Shown piece by piece: positions 24,705 to 31,349 of a stretch of DNA of 34,550 bases (positions within the stretch are counted from its first letter, which is position 1; each line of letters opens with the position of its first letter). The notes beneath the pieces are model-generated. The model had not been told where the DNA came from and did no database searches. It saw only the letters and a program-made list of their open reading frames with translations. The DNA is from Puniceicoccales bacterium (GTDB lineage Bacteria > Verrucomicrobiota > Verrucomicrobiia > Opitutales > JAIRLG01): positions 1 through 34,550 of the forward strand of contig JAIRRP010000005.1 in the NCBI GenBank assembly GCA_031255915.1. Direction: 5' to 3'. The position numbers were made by a program, and so were the translations under genes.

Positions 24705-24977
24705 CTAACGGCGCAATTTCAGGCGCTGCAATATGGCTTCATACTGCGACAGGTTATGTTTCTGAAGGTAATTTAGTAACTTCCGACGGTGATTGGCCAT
24801 GGCGATGAGACCACGGCGCGTATGGTAATCCTTCTTGTGTATACGAAGATGTTCCGTAACATGCTGAATACGCGCCGTCAGAATCGCAATTTGGACTTCG
24901 CTCGAACCCGTATCCTTCTCATGCACCCTAAATGCATCGATCACTTTCTCCTTCTCGAGATAACTCGCTTTTGACAT
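24705..24977 (-). CDS. rpsO: 30S ribosomal protein S15
   Basis: Primary 16S rRNA-binding protein of the small subunit platform. 90 residues against the usual 89. Seen: TGSSEVQIAILTARIQHVTEHLRIHKKDYHTRRGL... with the H-K-D-Y-H-x-R-R-G-L core, and the basic tail YEAILQRLKLRR. ATG at 24977. In many bacteria S15 represses its own synthesis through a structured leader; here a strong dyad (25005-25024) lies 28 nt upstream. It heads the - strand run and is followed by pnp. Confidence 0.97.
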   Translation of the reverse strand: MSKASYLEKEKVIDAFRVHEKDTGSSEVQIAILTARIQHVTEHLRIHKKDYHTRRGLIAMANHRRKLLNYLQKHNLSQYEAILQRLKLRR

Positions 24978-25004
24978 ATCTTTTCATAGATTCACGACCT
25001 TTAA

Positions 25005-25024
25005 CGGGGATAACTTTATCCCCG
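25005..25024 (-). promoter_or_regulatory. rpsO: Dyad in the rpsO 5' leader
   Basis: CGGGGATAACTTTATCCCCG, a 9-bp perfect inverted repeat about an CT centre, 28-47 nt upstream of the rpsO ATG on the - strand. It could be an RNA hairpin for S15 feedback or a DNA operator. Two more small dyads lie farther out (CTCGAAA/TTTCGAG near 25058-25072 and GCAGG/CCTGC near 25080-25093). Confidence 0.35.
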
Positions 25025-25130
25025 ATATCTCCGCCTCACGGCCGAAACATCGCTCCACTCGAAAATTTCGAGGGTCATGGCAGGTACTCCTGCTGGCGTG
25101 GGTTTGACGTTGAACAATTTCCTCCGTTCT

Positions 25131-25199
25131 ACAAGCACTTTTAAAGCACCCAACGGCCAAAGCTGGTGAAAAAATTTTTTGAGGCCGTAAAAGTGTTGT
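25131..25199 (+). promoter_or_regulatory. clpC: Structured 5' leader candidate of clpC
   Basis: ACAAGCACTTTT (25131-25142) can pair with AAAAGTGTTGT (25189-25199), and ACGGCC (25153-25158) with GGCCGT (25183-25188), leaving a bulge on the left side and AAAAAATTTTTT in the loop. This two-step stem ends ~50 bp before the clpC ATG. No CIRCE or CtsR operator was recognised. Function unknown. Confidence 0.3.
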
Positions 25200-25250
25200 T
25201 ATTTCTAAAACACGTACATAATTCCCTTAAGGAGATTTTTGTCCCCACCT

Positions 25251-27800
25251 ATGGATCCGATCAATAATTTTACACCACGAGCCCAACAGGTTCTCGTTTT
25301 AGCGCGGCTGGAAGCAGATCGCTTTCAGCAAACTTACGTTGGCACAGAACATCTCCTACTCGGAATTATACAACTGGGTCAGGGCATTGCCTTTAACGCT
25401 TTGGAACGGCTTGGTGTCGACAATACCATCATCAAAGAGTGCATCGAACAGCGCATCTCTTCCCTTATCGGTGAACAAAAAAGGGACTTCGCCTCCAAGA
25501 ATACCCAAAATGTTCCCTTTACGCCACGTGTGAAAAATATCCTCATCTTGGCGGCCAAGGAAGCACGCGGATTACAGCATTCTTACATCGGTACTGAACA
25601 CCTCCTCTTGGCCCTTTTATGTGAAAATGAAGGGATTGCATCTGAAGTGCTACATGGCCTCCATATCGACGTCCAGGAATGTCGTAATGCTGTCCTTTCG
25701 GAACTAGATCCTCAATTCACCGGTGACATTCGCAAAAATACCGAAAATGATCCTCTTGATCACATCGATCCTCTCCACCACGACAGCATGATTAAGGTGG
25801 AGACCAAGACCCCAGCCCTCAAGGCATTTGGCCGCGATCTTACGGCCTTAGCCATATCCAAAACATTGGATCCCGTCATCGGTCGAGATAAAGAGATCGA
25901 GCGGACACTTCAAATTCTCTGCCGTCGAACAAAAAACAATCCCGCACTCATCGGGGAAGCCGGTGTTGGGAAAACCGCCATCGTCGAGGGGTTGGCACAG
26001 GCCATAGCCGAGAAAAAAGTTCCCCTAATTCTGCAGGATAAACGGATCATTTCGCTCGACCTTGCGCTCATGGTGGCCGGAACCAAGTATCGAGGGCAGT
26101 TCGAAGAGAGGCTCAAGGCGGTCATGGAAGAGATCCGCCGGACACAAAATGTCATTTTGTTCCTCGATGAACTTCATACCATCGTAGGGACGGGCGCTTC
26201 CGAAGGATCCATGGATGCCTCTAATATTTTGAAACCAGCGCTTTCACGTGGAGAAATCCAGTGTATCGGTGCCACTACTTTAGCAGAGTATCGAAAAAAT
26301 ATCGAAAAGGACTCGGCACTGGAACGACGCTTCCAATCCATCCTAATAGAACCACCGAGTACCGACAATGCGATACATATCCTCCAGGGGATCAAGCCAT
26401 GCTACGAGGAGCATCATTCCGTCTTCTACACACCTCAGGCCATCGAATTGGCGGTACAGCTCTCCGATCGCTATATCCAGGGACGATTCCTGCCCGATAA
26501 AGCCATCGACATCCTCGATGAAGCTGGTTCCTATGCTCACCTACATGCCTACCGACAAGCACCTGTTCTGGTCGCCGCGCTGCAGCGAGAAATCGAAACC
26601 ATAGCACTTCAAAAGGAAAAGGCGATTCATGACCAGCGTTTTGAAGAAGCGGCACAACTGCGCGATAAGGAAAAGCAGTTCTTGGAACAAAAGACATTCG
26701 CGCTTCAGGAATGGCAGGACCATCTCAAATCCTCCATCGTGGAAATTGATTCCGAATGCATCTGCCGCACCGTATCGGCCTACACAGGCATTCCCCTTTC
26801 ACGCATCGAACAAAAAGAGAGCGAACGATTACTGTGCATCGAGAAAGAACTACAAAAATCCGTCATCGGACAAGAAGAGGCGATCGAAAGTATTTCTCGA
26901 TCCCTTCGGCGTTCTCGCGCTGACTTCAGAGACCCTAAGCGTCCCATCGGTTCTTTTCTTTTTTTAGGTCCGACAGGTGTCGGGAAAACCTATCTGGCCA
27001 AGGTATTGGCAGAAAAAATATTTGGCTCCACGGAAGCACTTATCTCGGTCGACATGACAGAATACATGGAAAAGTTTTCCATTTCCCGCATGATCGGTTC
27101 TCCTCCGGGTTACATTGGCCATGAAGAAGGCGGGCAGATAACGGAGGCCGTTCGACGGAAACCGTACAGTGTGCTGCTCTTCGATGAAATCGAAAAGGCT
27201 CATCCTGATGTGCTTCAAATCTTCTTACAAATCCTTGAGGAAGGATGTTTAACCGATAGCCTTGGGCGAAAGGTCAATTTCAGGAATACGCTGCTCATCA
27301 TGACGAGCAATGTCGGCGCTGAGCTTTTTCAAAAAAACGGAATTATGGGATTTCCCTCTCTTCAGGGGAAAGAAGAAGGTGATTTCGAGATGACGAAGAA
27401 AAAAGTCATGGAAGAAGCTAAAAAGACGTTTCGACCAGAATTCATCAATCGCCTCAGTGACATCGTTGTATTTAAGCCGCTTTCCCAGGCAGTGCTGGAA
27501 AAAATTGTCCAGCTCAATATAGCCGCCATGAATCAACGCCTCGCAGCGAAGCGGATTTCTTTACATCTCTCTGACGAGACGCGAAAATTTCTCATACAGA
27601 AAGGCTATGATCCGAAATTAGGAGCGCGACCGCTGCGACGCTCCATTGAACATTACATTGAGGATCCTCTGGCCGAGGCTTTTCTCAAAGGGCGTATTCG
27701 CGAAGGCATGTCGCTCCACGCTACCCTTAATCCCGACCGCACCATTGCCTTCAAATCCAGACCACAGCGGCGAGCAACGCAGCTGGTCCCAAAAATTTGA
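25251..27800 (+). CDS. clpC: ClpC-type AAA+ unfoldase (ATP-dependent Clp protease ATP-binding subunit)
   Basis: Unfolds substrates and feeds them to ClpP in the cytoplasm. 849 residues from the ATG at 25251. Seen: two N-terminal Clp repeats (about 8-75 and 88-150, TYVGTEHLLLGIIQLGQG and SYIGTEHLLLALL), AAA1 with GEAGVGKT near 235-242 and LFLDELHTIVG, a UVR/coiled middle domain, AAA2 with GPTGVGKT and the GSPPGYIGHEEGGQ pore region, and an IMGF loop matching the ClpP-docking tripeptide. The middle domain separates it from ClpA. An in-frame TTG four codons upstream is only 4 nt from AAGGAG (25229-25234) while the ATG is 16 nt away, so the start is not settled; MDPINNFTPRAQQVL favours the ATG. 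clpP is not in the window. Confidence 0.95.
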   Translation: MDPINNFTPRAQQVLVLARLEADRFQQTYVGTEHLLLGIIQLGQGIAFNALERLGVDNTIIKECIEQRISSLIGEQKRDFASKNTQNVPFTPRVKNILILAAKEARGLQHSYIGTEHLLLALLCENEGIASEVLHGLHIDVQECRNAVLSELDPQFTGDIRKNTENDPLDHIDPLHHDSMIKVETKTPALKAFGRDLTALAISKTLDPVIGRDKEIERTLQILCRRTKNNPALIGEAGVGKTAIVEGLAQAIAEKKVPLILQDKRIISLDLALMVAGTKYRGQFEERLKAVMEEIRRTQNVILFLDELHTIVGTGASEGSMDASNILKPALSRGEIQCIGATTLAEYRKNIEKDSALERRFQSILIEPPSTDNAIHILQGIKPCYEEHHSVFYTPQAIELAVQLSDRYIQGRFLPDKAIDILDEAGSYAHLHAYRQAPVLVAALQREIETIALQKEKAIHDQRFEEAAQLRDKEKQFLEQKTFALQEWQDHLKSSIVEIDSECICRTVSAYTGIPLSRIEQKESERLLCIEKELQKSVIGQEEAIESISRSLRRSRADFRDPKRPIGSFLFLGPTGVGKTYLAKVLAEKIFGSTEALISVDMTEYMEKFSISRMIGSPPGYIGHEEGGQITEAVRRKPYSVLLFDEIEKAHPDVLQIFLQILEEGCLTDSLGRKVNFRNTLLIMTSNVGAELFQKNGIMGFPSLQGKEEGDFEMTKKKVMEEAKKTFRPEFINRLSDIVVFKPLSQAVLEKIVQLNIAAMNQRLAAKRISLHLSDETRKFLIQKGYDPKLGARPLRRSIEHYIEDPLAEAFLKGRIREGMSLHATLNPDRTIAFKSRPQRRATQLVPKI

Positions 27801-28055
27801 GCTCTCATACGCCCAAGATAGGAGAAAAAGCTCCACAGCGGCCAGTGGATCGATTTTACCGCCATCGAGCCATGGAATGATCCCTCTCGATACAAATTAC
27901 AATACGGAGGATTTTCACGCGCCGCAAAGTCGATGAACTCATGCATTATGCCCATGACATCGCCATGCTGATGTGCGGCGATCGGCCTATTTCCCCGTGA
28001 TTCGGGAATTTTCACGGTTTTGTGAAGCTTCCTCTTCTTCGAGAAATTCCAGCGC
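27801..28055 (+). other. Gene-free gap after clpC with possible decayed reading frame
   Basis: No intact gene. In one + frame, directly from the clpC stop, there is LSSHTPKIGEKAPQRPVDRF... ending in TGA at 27878. The same frame then continues with ...FTRRKVDELMHYAHDIAMLMCG and stops again at 27999. GGAGG (27906-27910) sits before this second part but no start codon follows at a normal distance. Right of the cloverleaf at 28056 another protein-like stretch (GPPQGLHPEDILFFSSIDATP) appears. A decayed gene interrupted by the repeat is possible; not recognised. Confidence 0.25.
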
Positions 28056-28155
28056 CGCGCGATGGCCCCTTTGCCCTGCAAAGCTAGCGCCTTCGCGAAG
28101 CGAAGGCGCTAGGGTCGGCGGCCGGCATAGCCGGCCGTCGACGGGCCATCGCGCG
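28056..28155. repeat. Cloverleaf H: same topology, unrelated sequence
   Basis: A perfect 13-bp outer stem (CGCGCGATGGCCC at 28056-28068, complement at 28143-28155) encloses three hairpins that follow one another almost without gaps: CTTTGC/GCAAAG loop CCT (28069-28083), CTAGCGCCTTCG/CGAAGGCGCTAG loop CGAAG (28084-28112), and GTCGGCGGCCGGC against GCCGGCCGTCGAC with one G.T pair and loop ATA (28114-28142). Only one base (28113) is unpaired at the junction. GC-rich, unlike its surroundings. It shares architecture, not sequence, with the copies at 1378-24594. Confidence 0.82.
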
Positions 28156-28301
28156 GGAAAATCAACGGACCACCTCAAGGGCTACACCCAGAGGATATCT
28201 TATTTTTTTCAAGCATCGATGCGACACCATCGCCCGTTCCCCAAGAAAATCAAAATGATAGAAAATGCGCCATTGCCGCTCCCAACGCGATAATTTACGC
28301 C

Positions 28302-28330
28302 TTGACTTTACCATAGGGCCACGCAGATTT
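28302..28330 (+). promoter_or_regulatory. Possible promoter of tRNA-Asp
   Basis: TTGACT (28302-28307), 17-bp spacer, AGATTT (28325-28330), 14 bp before the tRNA. The -35 is good and the -10 poor. Given the position, this is the most likely promoter site, but only by resemblance. Confidence 0.3.
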
Positions 28331-28344
28331 TCGATCCCATCATT

Positions 28345-28421
28345 GGGGTGGTAGCTCAGTTGGCTAGAGCGTCGGCTTGTCACGCCGAAGGTCGCGGGTT
28401 CGAGTCCCGTCCACCTCGCCA
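28345..28421 (+). tRNA. tRNA-Asp (GTC), CCA encoded
   Basis: 77 nt including CCA. Acceptor GGGGTGG pairs with CCACCTC (one G.T), discriminator G, encoded CCA. The anticodon loop TTGTCAC gives GTC and is closed by TCGGC/GCCGA. D-arm TAGCTCAGTTGGCTAGAGC and T-arm GCGGGTTCGAGTCCCGT are normal. Confidence 0.96.
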
Positions 28422-28440
28422 TAGGCTTCTTGAAGCCTAT
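28421..28440. terminator. Hairpin at tRNA-Asp 3' end
   Basis: ATAGGCTTC, TT, GAAGCCTAT: a 9-bp perfect stem beginning on the last base of the tRNA, followed by ATTTAAGG. It also lies 10 bp past the stop of the opposing transporter gene, so it may end both transcripts. The T-run is weak. Confidence 0.5.
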
Positions 28441-28449
28441 ATTTAAGGC

Positions 28450-29769
28450 CTATGGGATCCGACCTGGGTTATGGCGCCTTCGCAGAATCCTCCCATTCAG
28501 CGCAAAAAAAAGTGTGCTGATTATGGCACAAATGGCAAAGAACAAGATCATGGCATTCCATTCCCACATATCGACGATTTTTCCAATACCCCAACCGGAA
28601 AAAGCGGCTCCCAGATAACCGAACATACCCGTCAATCCATTTCCTGCGGCCGCGGCGCGCTTGGAACTGAACTCCGCTCCGGCGCATCCGGCCAACATCT
28701 GAGGCCCATAGACAAAAAAGCCTATGATAAAGAGGAACAAAGTATTCGTTATTACCGACAGTGTCGGAACCATCCAAAAAATAAGCAATATGGCAATCAG
28801 TACCAACATGAAATAAACACAGGTACGATTCCTTCGCCCTTTAAATATTTTATCCGATACCCATCCGGCACATAAGCCTCCCAATGCCCCCATCAGCTCG
28901 AACCCCATGGATTGTAATCCCGACATCATGATGGAAGCGCCTCTGGCTTCCTGTAAAAACATCGGAGCCCAATTGAAGAAACCCATGCGGATGATATAAA
29001 GGAAAAAATTAGCCAGGCAAATGTACCATAACGAGGGATTCGGTAAAATATGTTCCATAAAAATTTCCCTTAACGTCACGACTTCTGTATCTTCATGGCC
29101 AGAAGTATGTCTCAAACCTTCCATATCTTCAATGGAAGGTAATCCCATCGCTTCCGGAATATCGCGCAGGCGATGGAAGAGAATGGCTGAAACAGTAAAA
29201 GCAAACATGGCTGGAATGATGAAAACCGTCCTCCAACCCCAATGCACCAGCATCCAAGAACCTCCCAAAAGAATGATCACGCTGCCGGCTTGATGGGAGG
29301 CATTGACGATGCCCCAATGGGTACCCAATTCTTGGGGAGAATACCAATGTACCATCAGACGTGCCACCGGTGGCCAACCCATCGATTGAAAAGCTCCATT
29401 CAAGGCATAAAACAAAGCCAATAAGATAACGGAATGGGTACAGCCGATACATAAACTACAAAGGGCAGTACCCAATAGACCCACCGTCATAAAATAACGG
29501 GCACTGGTCTTATCACATACCACGCCGCTGACGAATTTTCCTATTCCATAAATCAAAGCGAACATACTGAAAGCCCATCCCATCTGAGAACGGCTATACT
29601 CCAATTCACGTAACATCAAAGGAGCGGCTACTTGAAAATTCTGCCGTACAATGTAAAATGTGGCATAACCCAATGTCAGGGAACATAAAATTCGACAGCG
29701 CCAGTAATAAAAAGATCGACGAATACCCAGATCACTTACTTTACCATGATTGCCATGAGGAAAAAACAT
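28450..29769 (-). CDS. Organophosphate:phosphate antiporter, MFS (UhpC/UhpT/GlpT-like)
   Basis: Twelve-helix major facilitator protein of the OPA family, which imports sugar phosphates or glycerol-3-phosphate in exchange for phosphate. 439 residues. Seen: YATFYIVRQNFQVAAP in helix 1, matching the YxxRxNF motif whose Arg binds the substrate phosphate; the loop 2-3 motif GKFVSGVVCDKTSARYFM; SMGWPPVARLMVHWYSPQELGTHWGIVNASHQAGS; and GGLCAGWVSDKIFKGRR in the second half. The resemblance is to the UhpC-type proteins also found in Chlamydia. Substrate cannot be read from sequence: glucose-6-phosphate, glycerol-3-phosphate or a sensor role are all possible. No uhpAB genes are adjacent. It is divergent from nusA. 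Confidence 0.85.
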   Translation of the reverse strand: MFFPHGNHGKVSDLGIRRSFYYWRCRILCSLTLGYATFYIVRQNFQVAAPLMLRELEYSRSQMGWAFSMFALIYGIGKFVSGVVCDKTSARYFMTVGLLGTALCSLCIGCTHSVILLALFYALNGAFQSMGWPPVARLMVHWYSPQELGTHWGIVNASHQAGSVIILLGGSWMLVHWGWRTVFIIPAMFAFTVSAILFHRLRDIPEAMGLPSIEDMEGLRHTSGHEDTEVVTLREIFMEHILPNPSLWYICLANFFLYIIRMGFFNWAPMFLQEARGASIMMSGLQSMGFELMGALGGLCAGWVSDKIFKGRRNRTCVYFMLVLIAILLIFWMVPTLSVITNTLFLFIIGFFVYGPQMLAGCAGAEFSSKRAAAAGNGLTGMFGYLGAAFSGWGIGKIVDMWEWNAMILFFAICAIISTLFFALNGRILRRRHNPGRIP

Positions 29770-29868
29770 AACCGAAAAAGAAAACCGGACCTAAAACATC
29801 ACACGAGTTGCAAATAGGGCAAACATTTTTTAATAATTCCGACAACATTCCTTCTACTATCTTGCCAA

Positions 29869-29883
29869 GGTGAATTATTCACC
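29869..29883. promoter_or_regulatory. 15-bp perfect palindrome in the divergent nusA/transporter region
   Basis: GGTGAATTATTCACC, a perfect 7-bp inverted repeat around one T. It is 100 bp upstream of the transporter ATG and 131 bp upstream of the nusA ATG. TTGACG (29898) and TTGACA (29914) follow on the nusA side without a convincing -10. It has the size and symmetry of a dimeric repressor operator; the regulator is unknown. Confidence 0.4.
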
Positions 29884-30013
29884 GTCGCAAGATTACATTG
29901 ACGGCTTTCTCCCTTGACAAATACGCACTAATTTTAGGTTGCGGCGCTGGGAAGTGGATCGTTTTGCAGTTCCTAGGAAAGCTACGAAACGGGTCACTGT
30001 CCAAAGTAAGATT

Positions 30014-31276
30014 ATGAATACTGGAAGTGAGATCATTGCCGTGTTGGAATACATGGAAAAGGAGAAAGGAATTGCCCGCAACGATATGATCAAAACCATC
30101 CAGGAAGCTATTCGCAGTGCTGCCATCAAAAGCGTCCAGTTCGGTCGCGATGTACGCGTCTGCATCCATCCTAAAACAGGTAATCTTCAGGCCTGGGCCA
30201 TTTACGAAGTAGTCGATTCCGTAGCCGATCCATCGGCTCAAATGCACCTCCTCAAGGCCCAAGAGCTAGATCCCAAAGCACAGCTCGGAGGCATTATCGA
30301 AAAAGAAATATCCCCTACTCTTCTGGGTCGTATCGCTGCCCAAAGTGCGCGTCAGGCCATTAGTCAAAGCGTCCGGTATTTTGAAAAAGGACGCATTCAT
30401 GAGGATTTTAAAAATCAGGTTGGGAAGTTTATAACCGGTACTGTTCGGTCGGAAGACAGAAGGAATCTCTTCATCGACCTTGGAAAAGCAGAGGGCATTA
30501 TGCCCTTCCATGAACGTACTCCCGGCGAGGACTATCGCCCAGGCGATTCCATTCGATGCTTACTCCTACGTATTGAATCCTCGGCCAACGGACCTGAGAT
30601 TATCCTCAGCCGTGCCTGCAATCAGTTCATCAGCAAGCTTCTAGAACTGGAAGTTTCCGAGATCGCTGATGGGACCATCGTCATTCGCGGTCTCGCCCGC
30701 GAAGCGGGTTATCGGACAAAGGTCGCCATCGAGAGTAAAGAATTAAACGTCGACCCCGTAGGGGCTTGTATCGGCACCCGAGGCATTCGTATTCGGAGTA
30801 TTTGCAAAGAACTTGGAAATGAAAAGATCGACATCTTACATTACTACGCTGATCCCGTAAAGTTTCTGGCCGAAGCAATTCGGCCGGCTGTTCCACGCAA
30901 TATACAGATCGACGAACAGGACCATCGCATTTATTTTGAAGTTAGTGAGGAGGACCTCGCCATAGCCATAGGCAAGAGGGGCCTGAACGCTAAACTCACT
31001 TCCAAACTCATGAATTGGAAATTGAGCATTAATAAAGAAGTTTCCCAGAAAGACATTCGCTTTTCCCAACGTATTCAAAAAGCTACCCAAGGGCTCAATG
31101 ACATCCCAGGTATTTCGGACGAAATGGCTCAAAAACTTGTCACCGTCGGTATTACCGGCCTCGATGTTTTTGAAGGTGTCACAGTAGAGGACTTACAATC
31201 TTCCGGATTTACGGCCGAAGAGGCAGATACTATCATTTCATCGGTTCGACAATTTAAGTCACAAGCAACAGCTTAA
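30014..31276 (+). CDS. nusA: Transcription termination/antitermination factor NusA
   Basis: Binds RNA polymerase and nascent RNA to modulate pausing, termination and antitermination. 420 residues from the ATG at 30014. Seen: N-terminal RNAP-binding domain (EIIAVLEYMEKEKGIARNDMIKTIQEAI), S1 domain (about 130-200, FITGTVRSEDRRNLFIDLGKAEGIMPFHE), KH1 and KH2 (VGACIGTRGIRIRSICKELGNEKIDIL and LAIAIGKRGLNAKLTSKLM), and a C-terminal helix-hairpin-helix segment (INDIPGISDEMAQKLVTVGITGLDVF region). The frame is open 25 codons further upstream to a TTG, but that part is unlike NusA. The usual upstream rimP gene is missing. It heads the nusA-infB-rbfA operon. Confidence 0.95.
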   Translation: MNTGSEIIAVLEYMEKEKGIARNDMIKTIQEAIRSAAIKSVQFGRDVRVCIHPKTGNLQAWAIYEVVDSVADPSAQMHLLKAQELDPKAQLGGIIEKEISPTLLGRIAAQSARQAISQSVRYFEKGRIHEDFKNQVGKFITGTVRSEDRRNLFIDLGKAEGIMPFHERTPGEDYRPGDSIRCLLLRIESSANGPEIILSRACNQFISKLLELEVSEIADGTIVIRGLAREAGYRTKVAIESKELNVDPVGACIGTRGIRIRSICKELGNEKIDILHYYADPVKFLAEAIRPAVPRNIQIDEQDHRIYFEVSEEDLAIAIGKRGLNAKLTSKLMNWKLSINKEVSQKDIRFSQRIQKATQGLNDIPGISDEMAQKLVTVGITGLDVFEGVTVEDLQSSGFTAEEADTIISSVRQFKSQATA

Positions 31277-31349
31277 CTCACGCGACATTCTTAATTATTT
31301 ACAATGGAAGTCATTGCTATCTGTTAAGTTTTTCTCATCTGAGAGTAGC

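Noticed and set aside
25131..25199. CIRCE-type heat-shock operator before clpC
   Set aside because: The half sites do not match TTAGCACTC-N9-GAGTGCTAA; only short AGCACT-like similarity is present.
28162..28422. A - strand frame beginning MARWTGLEPATFG overlapping tRNA-Asp
   Set aside because: This is the well-known artefact of translating the antisense of a tRNA gene; the same happens over the other tRNAs.
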